The notes: generated by a model not told the origin, from the letters alone. A stretch of DNA of 64,000 bases from Paludibacterium purpuratum (GCF_004363805.1 NZ_SNZP01000012.1:1-64000); one strand, 5' to 3'. Positions 7,434 to 16,332 are shown, numbered from the stretch's first letter. Numbers and translations are program-made.

Positions 7434-7925
7434 ATGAAAAAAATACTGCTTACGCTGTTTGCTGGGCTGACTGTATGCCAGGTGATGGCTTCGCCATTGG
7501 CGTCGGCTGATTGCCGGCATTACCAGGCGTTCTTTTATCAGTTAGCAGAGCAGGGATATACCGACGATAGCGGACAGGTCGCCTATGATGCGCAATTCGA
7601 TCGGGCCTTCACGCATCTGGTCGCGCCGCTGGTATCGAAAGACCGGCGCTTTCGAGACAAGATCACTTCCGGTCCGTCGACGAGCGGCGAGGTATTTGCC
7701 GATGGACAGGGCGTGTACGTCCGGCATGAGCTTTGCCAGGCGCATCAATGTGCGGATTACAAAATGATCACGCTGTACGACGTACGTAGCAAACGCATGG
7801 TCGGGTTGTTGCTCGATCACGGCAAGCAACGACCACTGGGAAGTCCGTCCGGCGATGTGTTGCCGCTACTGACAGCCAGCCAGGCAAACAGTCGGTTGGC
7901 GCTTTGTGTTTCAAAAGCGCCGTAG
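7434..7925 (+). CDS. Ivy-like inhibitor of lysozyme / lytic transglycosylase
   Basis: 163 residues from ATG at 7434 (MKKILLTLFAGLTVCQVMAS, signal peptide ending near ASA); a GTG at 7413 is an alternative. The core reads ITSGPSTSGEVFADGQGVYV, then CQAHQC (Cys101, His104, Cys106), then KMITLYDVRSKRMVGLLLD. This follows the plan of Escherichia coli Ivy: a glycine/proline strand, the CKPHDC loop whose histidine enters the lysozyme active site, and a strand ending in TGLF. Ivy-family proteins are periplasmic and inhibit c-type lysozyme and, in some bacteria, lytic transglycosylases. Lying a few genes behind a transglycosylase-like effector, it is a good immunity candidate. Its TAG stop is formed by the border of the adjacent repeat. 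Family call is by eye and should be tested by profile search. Confidence 0.7.
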   Translation: MKKILLTLFAGLTVCQVMASPLASADCRHYQAFFYQLAEQGYTDDSGQVAYDAQFDRAFTHLVAPLVSKDRRFRDKITSGPSTSGEVFADGQGVYVRHELCQAHQCADYKMITLYDVRSKRMVGLLLDHGKQRPLGSPSGDVLPLLTASQANSRLALCVSKAP

Positions 7926-7998
7926 CGTGCATTCGCCGAAGGCAATGCACGTTCTGGATATCGCCGAAGTCGTGCGTTGCTTTGCGAACGCACGCTAC
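7922..7998. repeat. REP-like inverted pair (type B)
   Basis: The left arm is GTAGCGTGCATTCGCCGAAG (7922-7941) continuing GCAATGCACG. The right arm (7971-7998) is the reverse complement of GTAGCGTGCGTTCGCAAAGC plus AACGCACG. The arms match closely in inverted orientation. The first four bases (GTAG) contain the TAG stop codon of the upstream Ivy-like gene. Related copies are at 32515-32583 (a pair) and 16342-16357 (a single arm). Confidence 0.75.
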
Positions 7999-8045
7999 CC
8001 GAAAGACGGTTTGTTAGAGGCGTAAGCGGTGCTGCACCACGAAAA

Positions 8046-8073
8046 AAGCCAAGCCCGTGGGCTTGGCCTTTTT
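8046..8073. terminator. Bidirectional intrinsic terminator
   Basis: GCCAAGCCC-GT-GGGCTTGGC forms a 9 bp GC-rich stem, preceded by a run of A and followed by CTTTTT. It can terminate the plus-strand exported-protein genes and the minus-strand protease gene, which converge here. Confidence 0.85.
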
Positions 8074-8092
8074 CATGAGAGCGGGAGGGCGC

Positions 8093-8833
8093 TTATTCGC
8101 CGACCAGCTTCTTTAGATTGGCGACGCGGTCGCTCGAGGCCGGGTGGTCGGCCAGCCAGCTATGGTCGTCGCTGATGGTGCGGATCTTGTCCATCGAGGT
8201 GACGGCGGCGTGCAGATTGAATTGGTGTCTTTTCAGGAAGCCCACGCCGTAGGCATCGGCATCGGATTCCTCTTTCTGCGAGAACTGGGCGTTGACCACG
8301 GCTTCGGCCAGGTCGCCAAGTGCGGATTGCGACAGTTGTGCCGCTGCGGTGTCGGTGGCTGCGGCGGCGTCGCGGGCGGCGGAGGTGGCGTAGGCGACTT
8401 GCAAGGCCTTGCGGACGTGGCCCAGCTTGGCGTGGCCGATTTCATGGCCGAGCACGAAGCGCAGTTCGTCGTCGTTCATCATGTCCATCAGGCCGGAGTA
8501 AACGCGCACCGAACCGTCCGCCGTGCAGAAGGCATTGATGTCTTTGGTCAGATAGACCTTGTAGTTGAGCTGCAGGCCGTCTTCGTTGCGCATGTCGCGG
8601 GTGAGGTTGGCCAGGCGCTTGCTGTATTTGCTGCTGGCCGGCGCGATGTGGCTCTTGGTGTCTTCTTGCTTGATGCTGGCCAGCGACAGCGACTTGGCGT
8701 CGTCGTCGGAGAGGGTGCCGGCGGAGACGAGTTTCATGCCGGCGCTCAGCATGCCGTTCAGGTCGATGGCGTGGCTCGGCGCGGCGGCCAATGCGGCGAG
8801 CAGCATCGGCAGGGTGAAAATGTGCTTCTTCAT
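8093..8833 (-). CDS. loiP: LoiP-like M48 family periplasmic metalloprotease
   Basis: 246 residues with a signal peptide (MKKHIFTLPMLLAALAAAPSHA). The zinc motif HEIGH lies in VLGHEIGHAKLGHVRKAL, and a downstream glutamate (QKEESDADAYG) supplies the third ligand. Landmarks of E. coli LoiP/YggG are conserved along the length: IAPASSKYSKRLANL, KDINAFCTADGSVRVYSGLM, SQSALGDLAEAVVNAQFSQ and the terminal DDH...DHPAS. E. coli LoiP is an outer-membrane lipoprotein; here the mature protein lacks the lipidated cysteine, so it is probably soluble in the periplasm. The gene stands alone. The spacer upstream (8834-9006) is AT-rich and holds a TATAAT-like box (minus strand, 8881-8886). Confidence 0.9.
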   Translation of the reverse strand: MKKHIFTLPMLLAALAAAPSHAIDLNGMLSAGMKLVSAGTLSDDDAKSLSLASIKQEDTKSHIAPASSKYSKRLANLTRDMRNEDGLQLNYKVYLTKDINAFCTADGSVRVYSGLMDMMNDDELRFVLGHEIGHAKLGHVRKALQVAYATSAARDAAAATDTAAAQLSQSALGDLAEAVVNAQFSQKEESDADAYGVGFLKRHQFNLHAAVTSMDKIRTISDDHSWLADHPASSDRVANLKKLVGE

Positions 8834-9006
8834 TAGTTCTATTGTCCTTATTCACATTTATGCATTTTTCATGCGCATATATTATATAAAATCCACAATG
8901 TATTGTGTAGCGTTTGCTTTTGATTGCTGGGCGTGAATAGAGGGAAGTGTTGCAAATTAGGTGGTTATTTTCAAGTTCATTGTCATTTTTGTGGTGTGTT
9001 TATATC

Positions 9007-9534
9007 TCATTCGGGTAGGGGCGACATAGAAGAGGCTGAATACCCAGGGCGCACGATCTCGCGCGTGCTGGCGGTTTGATTGCGCCGCACTTTCTCTTGC
9101 AGCTGCATCAGTCCATAGAGCAGTGCTTCGGCGGTGGGTGGGCAGCCTGGAACGTAGATATCTACCGGAACAATACGGTCGCAGCCGCGCACGACGGCGT
9201 AGCTGTAGTGGTAGTAGCCGCCGCCATTGGCGCAGGAGCCCATCGACAGTACGTAGCGGGGCTCGGCCATCTGGTCGTAGACCTTGCGGATGGCGGGCGC
9301 CATCTTGTTGGTGAGGGTGCCGGAGACGATCATCAGGTCGGCTTGACGCGGCGTGGCTCGCGGCACCATGCCGAAGCGGTCCATGTCGTAACGCGCGGCG
9401 GCGGCGCTCATCATTTCGACGGCACAGCAGGCCAGGCCGAAGGTGAGGTACCACAGACTGTTGCTTTGGCTCATGCCGAATAGGCGGTCGACGGTGGTCA
9501 GTAGATAGCCGTCGTGTTCGAGAGTGGGATACAT
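9007..9534 (-). CDS. nuoB: Orphan NuoB-type subunit (NADH-quinone oxidoreductase subunit B paralogue)
   Basis: 175 residues from the ATG at 9534, preferred because AGGA lies 8 bases upstream; in-frame starts at 9543 and 9606 are possible. The four cysteines that hold iron-sulfur cluster N2 in complex I are all present (Cys36-Cys37 in LACCAVEMM, Cys101 in MGSCANGGG, Cys131 in [11 protein letters not shown]), along with the quinone-site region [10 protein letters not shown]. No other nuo or hydrogenase gene is in the window, so this is not part of a nuo operon here. It is probably a duplicate of the subunit encoded in the main operon, or it may serve another NuoB-like complex. An AraC-type gene ends 78 bases upstream on the same strand. 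Confidence 0.85.
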   Translation of the reverse strand: MYPTLEHDGYLLTTVDRLFGMSQSNSLWYLTFGLACCAVEMMSAAAARYDMDRFGMVPRATPRQADLMIVSGTLTNKMAPAIRKVYDQMAEPRYVLSMGSCANGGGYYHYSYAVVRGCDRIVPVDIYVPGCPPTAEALLYGLMQLQEKVRRNQTASTREIVRPGYSASSMSPLPE

Positions 9535-9612
9535 GGCGTTCATCCTGGGTGGCGTCAGGATGACTTTAACCGCGCGGTTTGGGGTCGGCTTGTACCGAGG
9601 CGACATGGTCGC

Positions 9613-10485
9613 TTAGTGCTGGCCGACGCTCAGTCGGATGTCTTCGTTGCCGTTGTGAAGCACCAGCCGCTGCTCGATGGGGCTGTATTGCACGGCGCTG
9701 GTTTCCAGTGTGTAGGCGCCGTGAATGCGGCGGGCCAAGTCGCCTGGCGTGTGGCCGGTCAGGGCGCGAAAGTCTTTCGTCATATGGGCTTGGTCGAAAT
9801 AGCCGCAATCCTGTGCCAGCGATGCCAGCCGGCCGGTGGCATCCGGCCGCGCTATCAGTAGGGCCAGCATATTGATGTAGCGCGCCATGCGGCGCGTGTC
9901 GCGCAAGGTCATGCCGTAGCTGCTTAGAATTTTGCGTTGCAGTTGACGCACGCCCAGCCCGTAATGCCGCGCGAGTTCTCGGCTGTCGTCGTATAGCCGC
10001 GATGGCGGTAGGAGCAGTGTCGGCGTGTTGTGCGCCGAGCGCGCGGCGAGGTGTTGCGTCAGCCAGCGATCGAGTGCTTCCGCTATGCCGGCGGTGGCGG
10101 TCGCTTGCAGCCGTTCGAATAGTTCGTTTTCGGTGCGTTGGCCGATCAGTTCGTGTAGTGGCCAGGCCTGGTTGGCAAGTAGTTGGGTTGGCAGGCCGAA
10201 CAATACGGGCAGTTGGCCGAGGCGCAGCATGATCGTGGCGAATCGGCTGCCTGGCGCGAGTTGTAGCGTGACCGGGCGATCGAAAGGCCCAGTCACGAAG
10301 CAGGGTGGCGATGCGATGGGCGGCAAGGTGTCGACGAGGGTGTGGCTTTGGCCGGTCAGGATGAAGCCGATGCTGGGGAAGGGGGTGGCGGGCAGGTGCA
10401 TGATGCCGCCGCAGTCTTCCTGTAGATAGTAGTGGCGCACGACCGATCCCAGCGCGGGGTGTGGTGGAATCAGTCGTCGTGTCAT
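9613..10485 (-). CDS. AraC family transcriptional regulator
   Basis: 290 residues. The N-terminal 150 residues are a cupin-like sensor of the type in many AraC proteins with an N-terminal PHPALGSVVRHYY element. Residues about 165-265 carry the double helix-turn-helix: DDSRELARHYGLGVRQLQRK, then LASLAQDCGYFDQAHMTKDF and FRALTGHTPGD, the second being the typical conserved AraC signature. The ligand is unknown. It lies directly upstream of the orphan nuoB on the same strand, which makes that gene a plausible target or cotranscript, but no operator was identified. Confidence 0.88.
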   Translation of the reverse strand: MTRRLIPPHPALGSVVRHYYLQEDCGGIMHLPATPFPSIGFILTGQSHTLVDTLPPIASPPCFVTGPFDRPVTLQLAPGSRFATIMLRLGQLPVLFGLPTQLLANQAWPLHELIGQRTENELFERLQATATAGIAEALDRWLTQHLAARSAHNTPTLLLPPSRLYDDSRELARHYGLGVRQLQRKILSSYGMTLRDTRRMARYINMLALLIARPDATGRLASLAQDCGYFDQAHMTKDFRALTGHTPGDLARRIHGAYTLETSAVQYSPIEQRLVLHNGNEDIRLSVGQH

Positions 10486-10643
10486 GGCGGTTTTCCCGAG
10501 TGTTGTATTCCGGAGACGTTAGGCGGGGAGCAAACCGGCGACGTTTGGCGTGGCGCCGGCCGCTTGGGTGTTTAGAATCTCAAACATCATATAGTGTATT
10601 TAACTGTATAATTGTAGTTTAGCCAGTTCATTGCACTGGCTGA

Positions 10644-10690
10644 ATGAAAAATCGCCATCGATAAAACGATGGCGATTGGCTTTTTGGCAG
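10644..10690. terminator. Terminator downstream of puuC, able to act in both directions
   Basis: AATCGCCATCG (10650-10660) pairs with CGATGGCGATT (10667-10677) around an A-rich loop. On the minus strand it is followed by TTTTTC, and on the plus strand by a CTTTTT stretch. A second inverted repeat, GCCAGT/ACTGGC, lies at 10622-10640. Confidence 0.75.
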
Positions 10691-10695
10691 TTAAA

Positions 10696-12186
10696 TTAAA
10701 GCTTGATCAACGTGCTCTTTAGTTCGGTGTACTTCTCCAGTGCATGCAGCGACTTGTCGCGGCCGTTGCCGGATTGTTTGTAGCCGCCGAACGGGAAGTT
10801 CATGTCGCCGCCTTCGTCGTAGCAATTGACCCAGACGGTACCTGCGCGCAGGCGGCGCGATACTTGATGGGCGGTGGTCAGGTCGGCGGTCCAAACCGCG
10901 GCGGCAAGGCCATACTCGGTGTCGTTGGCGATGTGCACCGCCTGGTCGACGGTGTCGAACGTGATCACCGACAGCACCGGCCCGAAGATTTCTTCGCGGC
11001 AGATGGTCAAATCCGGCCGTTCGCAGTCGAAAACGGTCGGTTCGATGAACAGCCCTTGCGGGTGAATGCCCGCCGATTTGCCGCCGGCTAGCAGCTTGGC
11101 GCCTTCGCTTTGCCCCTTGTCGATATAGGACAGCACCTTGTCGTACTGGATGCGGTCGACAATGGCGCCCATGCGGGTGGCCGGGTCGAGCGGATCACCT
11201 GGCTGGTAACGCGCGGCGGCCTTTTTCAGTTCGACCAGGAAGGCTTCGCGGATGTCGCGTTGAACTAGCACGCGCGAGCCGGCGGTGCACATTTCGCCCA
11301 TGTTGTAGAAGATGGCGCCGGCCGCCGCACGCGCGGCGGCGGCGATGTCCTTGCAATCTTTGAGGACGATGTTCGGGCTTTTGCCGCCCAGTTCCAGCCA
11401 AACACGCTTGAGGTTGCTCTGCGCGGCATAGCCCGCGATCAGCTTGCCGACGGCGGTGGAGCCGGTGAAGGCCACGCAGTCGACGTCGAGATGCAGTGCC
11501 AGCAGTTTGCCGACGTCGCCGGCGCCGGGGAGCACCTGGAAGATGCCGTCGGGAATGCCGGCATCCCGGGCCAGTTGGCCGAGGCGGATGGCGGTGAGCG
11601 GCGATTTTTCCGAGGGTTTGAGTAGGACGGCATTGCCGGCTGCCAGCGCCGGGGCGAATTTCCAGCTGGCCATCAGGATCGGGAAGTTCCACGGCACGAT
11701 GGCGGCGACCACGCCGATGGGCTCGCGGCTGACCAGGCCGACCAGGCTCGGGTCGACCGGTGCCAGTTCGCCGCCGACCTTGTCGATCGACTCGGCGAAC
11801 CATTCGGTGCAGTAGGCTGCGCCGGGTACGTCGACGCTCAAAGTGTCGCCGATCGGTTTGCCCGCGTCGAGGGTTTCCAATAGTGCCAGTTCTTCGAGGT
11901 TCTGGCGTATCAAGGCGGCGAAGCGCTTGAGGATGCGGGCGCGTTCGCGCGGCGCCATGCGCGGCCAGTCGCCGTGGTCGAAGGCCATGCGCGCGCTGGC
12001 GACGGCGCTATCGACTTCGGCGGGGCCGCACCAGGCGATCTCGCACAGCGTTTGGCCAGTGGCCGGATTGACGGCGGGGAAGCGTTTGCCGTCGTGCGCG
12101 TCCTGGTAGGCACCGTTGATGAACGCGCGCCCTTCGATTCGGATCGCGGCCGCCCGGGCTTGCCAATCTGCATGGGTGTGGCTCAT
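10696..12186 (-). CDS. puuC: Gamma-glutamyl-gamma-aminobutyraldehyde dehydrogenase PuuC
   Basis: 496 residues. The ATG at 12186 is chosen because AAGGAG lies 6 bases upstream; the longer frame to 12270 would run into puuR. This NAD(P)-dependent aldehyde dehydrogenase oxidises gamma-glutamyl-gamma-aminobutyraldehyde to gamma-glutamyl-GABA. The catalytic cysteine (GEMCTAGSR), the catalytic glutamate (LELGGKSPN) and the cofactor region (PWNFPI, FTGSTAVGK) are present. The C-terminus (FGGYKQSGNGRDKSLHALEK) is nearly identical to that of E. coli PuuC. It lies 44 bases behind puuR on the same strand, and divergent to ald, puuD, puuA and the transaminase, so a single regulator probably governs both arms. 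Confidence 0.93.
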   Translation of the reverse strand: MSHTHADWQARAAAIRIEGRAFINGAYQDAHDGKRFPAVNPATGQTLCEIAWCGPAEVDSAVASARMAFDHGDWPRMAPRERARILKRFAALIRQNLEELALLETLDAGKPIGDTLSVDVPGAAYCTEWFAESIDKVGGELAPVDPSLVGLVSREPIGVVAAIVPWNFPILMASWKFAPALAAGNAVLLKPSEKSPLTAIRLGQLARDAGIPDGIFQVLPGAGDVGKLLALHLDVDCVAFTGSTAVGKLIAGYAAQSNLKRVWLELGGKSPNIVLKDCKDIAAAARAAAGAIFYNMGEMCTAGSRVLVQRDIREAFLVELKKAAARYQPGDPLDPATRMGAIVDRIQYDKVLSYIDKGQSEGAKLLAGGKSAGIHPQGLFIEPTVFDCERPDLTICREEIFGPVLSVITFDTVDQAVHIANDTEYGLAAAVWTADLTTAHQVSRRLRAGTVWVNCYDEGGDMNFPFGGYKQSGNGRDKSLHALEKYTELKSTLIKL

Positions 12187-12230
12187 CTCATCTCCTTTGT
12201 GTGTGTGCTGCTTTTGTGTCTTGTTCTGGA

Positions 12231-12776
12231 TTAGAAGGTCGGCGGCGAGCTGGCGCTGACGACTTCGCAAGTGCCTTCGCCGACATTGCGGAAGCGATGC
12301 GGCAGACGGCTGTCGAAATAATAGGCGTCGCCCGGCCCCAATATCTGGCTTTCGCCGTTGACGGTGACTTCTATCTGCCCGCTGATGACGACGCCGCCTT
12401 CTTGTCCCTCGTGGGCCAGCATGTCCGGGCCGGTGTCGGCGCCGGGCTGGTAATGTTCGCGCAGGATGGCGATGTCGCGATGGTCGTGCGCGGTACCCAC
12501 CAGCAGGAAGCGGATCTGATCGTTGCCGAGGTTGGGTAGTTCTTCCGCCTGGTAGAACACTTTTGGCGTTTGCGGCTCGGCATCGAAGGTGAAGAAGTCG
12601 GCCAGCGTCATCGGCAGTCCTTCCAGTACCTTTTTCAGCGAGCTGATCGACGGGCTGACCCGGTTTTGTTCGATCAGCGATATGGTGCCGTTGGTCACGC
12701 CCGCGCGCTTGGCCAGTTCTCGCTGCGATAGGCCGTATCGGTCTCGTACCATCCTCAGGCGTGCGCCTACATCCAT
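12231..12776 (-). CDS. puuR: PuuR-like regulator (XRE helix-turn-helix plus cupin)
   Basis: 181 residues. Residues 5-60 are an XRE-type helix-turn-helix (RMVRDRYGLSQRELAKRAGV, SLIEQNRVSPSISSLKKVLE). Residues 105-178 are a cupin (ADTGPDMLAHEGQEGGVVIS, DAYYFDSRLPHRFRN). The whole protein follows E. coli PuuR, the putrescine-responsive repressor, including the C-terminal SASSPPTF. It is cotranscribed with puuC and divergent to ald, so it can autoregulate. The divergent spacer (12777-13042) contains an AT-rich stretch (TTTTAATGTTAATAATTTTA) that could hold its operator; this was not proven. Confidence 0.92.
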   Translation of the reverse strand: MDVGARLRMVRDRYGLSQRELAKRAGVTNGTISLIEQNRVSPSISSLKKVLEGLPMTLADFFTFDAEPQTPKVFYQAEELPNLGNDQIRFLLVGTAHDHRDIAILREHYQPGADTGPDMLAHEGQEGGVVISGQIEVTVNGESQILGPGDAYYFDSRLPHRFRNVGEGTCEVVSASSPPTF

Positions 12777-13042
12777 TGTGTTTCCTCGGCTTGTTTCGAT
12801 GCCGTGCCGACTGTGCTCGACACTGGCCCGCTATGAATTTTAATGTTAATAATTTTAGACGTTACCGCGATGTGCTGACCGATGCAATCGGCTCGAGTTG
12901 CTGCGATGCAAAATCGATAGTGCTTTGCAATACGCAAATTTTATAGTCAAAATCAGTAACAGACAGCAACTTGCATGTAAATTTTTTTAAACGGCTGTCT
13001 GAATCTCAATCCGAACCCAGACATCAATCACAGGAGAGAAGT

Positions 13043-14167
13043 ATGTTAATCGGCGTTCCTAAGGAGATCAAAAATCACGAGTACCGCGTTGGCCTGACGC
13101 CAAGCGGCGCACGCGAGATGATCGCCCATGGTCACAAGGTGCTGGTTGAAACCCAGGCCGGCCTGGCTATCGGTTTTACCGATGAGCAATACATTGCCGC
13201 TGGCGCTTCCATCGCGCCGAGTGCCAAGGCTGTCTTCGATCAAGCTGAAATGATTATCAAGGTCAAGGAACCGCAGCCGGTGGAATGCCGCATGCTGCGT
13301 CCGGGCCAGATTCTGTTTACCTATCTGCACCTGGCTCCCGATCCCGAGCAAACCCGCCTGCTGATCGAGTCTGGCGCGATCGCCGTTGCCTACGAAACGG
13401 TGACCGACGAACGCGGCGGCCTGCCGCTGCTGGCCCCGATGTCCGAAGTGGCTGGCCGGATGGCGATTCAGGCCGGCGCGCATGCGCTGGAAAAGGCGCA
13501 GGGCGGCCGTGGCGTGTTGCTGGGCGGTGTGCCGGGCGTGGCACCGGCCAAGGTGGTGGTGATCGGCGGCGGCGTGGTCGGTTTGAATGCTGCGCGCATG
13601 GCCATGGGCATGGGCGCGGATGTGACCATCCTGGATAAGTCGCTCAACCGTTTGAAAGAAATCGATATGGTGTTCGAGGGTCGCATCAAGACCCTGGTGT
13701 CCAACACCTCTAATATCGAAGAGCAGTGCGAGGCCGCCGATCTGGTGGTCGGCGCCGTGCTGGTGCCGGGCGCCTTGGCGCCGAAGCTGGTGACCCGCTC
13801 GATGCTGAAGAAGATGCAGGCCGGCGCTGTGCTGGTGGACGTGGCGATCGACCAAGGCGGTTGTTTCGAGACCAGCCATGCCACCACGCACCAAGAGCCG
13901 ATCTACGTGGTCGATGGCGTCGTGCACTACTGCGTGGCCAATATGCCGGGCGGTGTTGCTCGCACTTCGACGCTGGCGCTGTCCAACGCCACCTTGCCGT
14001 TCGCGCTCGAATTGGCGAACAAGGGCTGGGCTGGCGCATTGCTCGACAATGTCCATCTGCGCAACGGTCTGAATATCTGCCGTGGCAAGGTGACCTACGA
14101 AGCCGTTGCCAAGGATCTTGGCTATCAGTACGTTGAGCCGGTCGAGGCAATCAAGGCATCTTCCTAA
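13043..14167 (+). CDS. ald: Alanine dehydrogenase
   Basis: 374 residues from ATG at 13043 with AGGAG at 13032-13036. It interconverts L-alanine and pyruvate plus ammonia with NAD. Substrate and catalytic residues of the family are at their usual places: Arg15 (NHEYRVG), Lys75 (IKVKEP), His96 (YLHLAPD) and the Asp of VAIDQGG. The Rossmann motif [12 protein letters not shown] is intact. It heads the plus-strand arm of the polyamine locus and precedes puuD by 13 bases. A pyruvate-dependent transaminase lies three genes downstream, so Ald can recycle the alanine it makes. Confidence 0.95.
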   Translation: MLIGVPKEIKNHEYRVGLTPSGAREMIAHGHKVLVETQAGLAIGFTDEQYIAAGASIAPSAKAVFDQAEMIIKVKEPQPVECRMLRPGQILFTYLHLAPDPEQTRLLIESGAIAVAYETVTDERGGLPLLAPMSEVAGRMAIQAGAHALEKAQGGRGVLLGGVPGVAPAKVVVIGGGVVGLNAARMAMGMGADVTILDKSLNRLKEIDMVFEGRIKTLVSNTSNIEEQCEAADLVVGAVLVPGALAPKLVTRSMLKKMQAGAVLVDVAIDQGGCFETSHATTHQEPIYVVDGVVHYCVANMPGGVARTSTLALSNATLPFALELANKGWAGALLDNVHLRNGLNICRGKVTYEAVAKDLGYQYVEPVEAIKASS

Positions 14168-14180
14168 AAAAGAGGTGTAC

Positions 14181-14936
14181 ATGCAGCAAGCGATTATCGG
14201 CATTCCATGCGATAACAAGATGATCGGCCTGCTGCCGTTCCACGCGGTCGGCGATAAATATATCGCCGCCGCGGCGGACGGCGTGGGAGGGGTTCCCATC
14301 CTGATCCCTTCTCTTGGAGACGCCTCCCATCGGGAGGCCTTGCTCGAGCTGGTCGATGGCGTCCTATTGCCAGGGTCGCCTTCCAATATCGAACCGCATC
14401 ATTACAATGGCGAGCCCAGTCGTCCGGACAATCCCATCGATCCGGCACGCGACGCCACCACCCTCCCTTTGATTCCCTATCTGATCGAACGCGGTATCCC
14501 GGTGCTGGGTATTTGCCGGGGCTTCCAGGAAATGAACGTCGCTCTCGGCGGCGAGCTGTTTCAGTATGTTCACGAACAGCCGGGCTATCGCGATCATCGC
14601 GAGCCTGAGGTCGAGGATATGGCGCTGAAGTATGCGCCGGCGCACGCCGTGCATTTCCCGGAGGAGGGGTTGTTTCGTCAGTGGCTCGGCTTGTCCGAGG
14701 CTCGGGTGAATTCGCTGCATGGGCAGGGGGTGCGCCGTTTGGGTCCGGCTTTGCGCGCCGAGGCGTTGTCCGACGATGGCTTGGTCGAGGCATTTAGCGT
14801 GCCCGAGGCGCGGGCGTTCGCCATGGCTGTGCAATGGCATCCGGAGTGGCGCTTTGCCGACAATCCGGTGTCGATGGCAATTTTTAATGCGTTCGGCGAG
14901 GCATGTCGCGCACGTCGTGCGCAACGCAGCTGCTGA
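14181..14936 (+). CDS. puuD: Gamma-glutamyl-GABA hydrolase PuuD
   Basis: 251 residues from ATG at 14181 with GAGG upstream. It is a class I glutamine amidotransferase-like hydrolase that splits gamma-glutamyl-GABA into glutamate and GABA. The nucleophile elbow GICRGFQEMN holds the catalytic Cys, and QWHPEWRF holds the catalytic His and Glu. Family landmarks LPGSPSNIEPHHY and NSLHGQGVRRL match E. coli PuuD. It lies between ald and puuA in one transcript. Confidence 0.93.
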   Translation: MQQAIIGIPCDNKMIGLLPFHAVGDKYIAAAADGVGGVPILIPSLGDASHREALLELVDGVLLPGSPSNIEPHHYNGEPSRPDNPIDPARDATTLPLIPYLIERGIPVLGICRGFQEMNVALGGELFQYVHEQPGYRDHREPEVEDMALKYAPAHAVHFPEEGLFRQWLGLSEARVNSLHGQGVRRLGPALRAEALSDDGLVEAFSVPEARAFAMAVQWHPEWRFADNPVSMAIFNAFGEACRARRAQRSC

Positions 14937-14997
14937 GCAGCGCGTTTTCTAGAGCCGTTTTAGCGGCCGGAAAAGAGAAAGTCGAGAGGGATTCTGT

Positions 14998-16332
14998 ATG
15001 AACAACGAAATCATCGAGTGGATGCGAGAGCATCACATCACCGAAGTCGAATGTATTTTGCCGGACATGACCGGCGTGGCGCGCGGCAAGATCGTTCCGC
15101 GCGACAAATTCATCAGCGATCCGGAAATGCGCCTGCCCGAGGCGGTGCTGATTCAAACGGTGACCGGCGACTACCCTGACGATAGCTATTTGGACGTGAC
15201 CGACCCGGATATGGTGTTGTTTCCGGATGCCAGCACGCTGCGTTTCGTACCGTGGGCCGCCGACCCGACCGCGCAAATGATCTACGAGTGCACGCGCTCC
15301 GATGGCACGCCGGTGGATGTGTCGCCGCGCAATGTGCTCAAGCGCGTGTTGTCGCTGTTCGACCAACATGATTGGGAACCGGTGGTGGCGCCGGAGATGG
15401 AGTTCTATCTGCTGTCGCCCAACCCGGATCCGGATATCCCGTTGGCGCCGCCGATCGGCCGCACCGGTCGCGCGGAGTTCGGCCGCCGTTCTTATTCGAT
15501 CGACGCGGTCAACGAGTTCGACCCGCTGTTCGAGGATATTTACGACTACTGCCATGCGCAGAATCTGGAAGTCGATACGCTGATCCACGAAATCGGCACG
15601 GCGCAAATGGAGATCAACTTCCTGCACGGCAATGCCGTGGCGTTGGCCGATCAGGTGTTCCTGTTCAAGCGCACGGTGCGCGAGGCGGCGTTCCGTCACA
15701 ATATGTACGCCACCTTCATGGCCAAGCCGATGGAGAACGAGCCGGGCAGCGCGATGCACATTCACCAGAGCATCATCGACCGCAACACCGGCAAGAATAT
15801 CTTCACCAACCCCGACGGCTCGCCCAGCGAACACTTTTTCCATTTCATCGGCGGTCTACAAACCTACCTGCCGCACGCCATGCCCTTGTTCGCGCCGTTC
15901 GTGAACTCTTTCCGGCGTCTGTCGCGTTATACCGCGGCACCGACCAATGTGCAGTGGGGTTACGACAACCGCACGGTGGCATTCCGCGTGCCGCATTCGT
16001 CGCCGCAGGCGCGCCGGGTGGAAAACCGCGTGCCGGGGGTGGATGCCAATCCGTATATCGCCATGGCCGCCACGCTGGCCTGCGGCTATCTCGGCATGAT
16101 TAACAAGATTCCGGCTTCCGAGCCGTGCCAGAGCGACGCCTACGAGCTGCCGTTCCAGTTTCCGCATGGTTCCGAGGAGGCGTTGATTCGACTGCGCGAA
16201 TGCCCGGAGCTGGCCGAAGTGCTGGGGCCGCGTTTCGTGCGCATGTACGTGGCGCTGAAGGAGAAGGAATTTTCGGAGTATTTCCGCGTGATCAGCCCGT
16301 GGGAACGCAAGTTCCTGCTGTTGCACGTATAA
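14998..16332 (+). CDS. puuA: Gamma-glutamylputrescine synthetase (glutamine synthetase family)
   Basis: 444 residues. The fold is of the glutamine synthetase type, but the sequence belongs to the polyamine-glutamylating branch. The N-terminal beta-grasp (ECILPDMTGVARGKIVPRDK) and the metal-binding segments (APEMEFYLL, HEIGTAQMEINF, GSAMHIHQS) are present, and the C-terminal catalytic segment (ENRVPGVDANPYIAMAATLA) follows the family. It joins glutamate to putrescine at the cost of ATP, the first step of the Puu route. The next gene encodes a putrescine-type transaminase, so two entry routes for putrescine are encoded side by side. Confidence 0.92.
   Translation: MNNEIIEWMREHHITEVECILPDMTGVARGKIVPRDKFISDPEMRLPEAVLIQTVTGDYPDDSYLDVTDPDMVLFPDASTLRFVPWAADPTAQMIYECTRSDGTPVDVSPRNVLKRVLSLFDQHDWEPVVAPEMEFYLLSPNPDPDIPLAPPIGRTGRAEFGRRSYSIDAVNEFDPLFEDIYDYCHAQNLEVDTLIHEIGTAQMEINFLHGNAVALADQVFLFKRTVREAAFRHNMYATFMAKPMENEPGSAMHIHQSIIDRNTGKNIFTNPDGSPSEHFFHFIGGLQTYLPHAMPLFAPFVNSFRRLSRYTAAPTNVQWGYDNRTVAFRVPHSSPQARRVENRVPGVDANPYIAMAATLACGYLGMINKIPASEPCQSDAYELPFQFPHGSEEALIRLRECPELAEVLGPRFVRMYVALKEKEFSEYFRVISPWERKFLLLHV

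Noticed and set aside
8144-8836. Plus-strand open frame opposite the LoiP-like protease
   Set aside because: The minus frame has the HEIGH zinc motif and full-length similarity; the plus frame is Gly/Val-rich noise.
12187-12270. N-terminal extension of puuC overlapping puuR
   Set aside because: The ATG at 12186 has AAGGAG at ideal spacing and matches PuuC length; the extension would overlap the regulator gene.
13046-14386. Long minus-strand open frame (446 codons) opposite ald
   Set aside because: It is the reverse-frame shadow of the well-supported alanine dehydrogenase gene and encodes His/Arg-rich sequence without a family.
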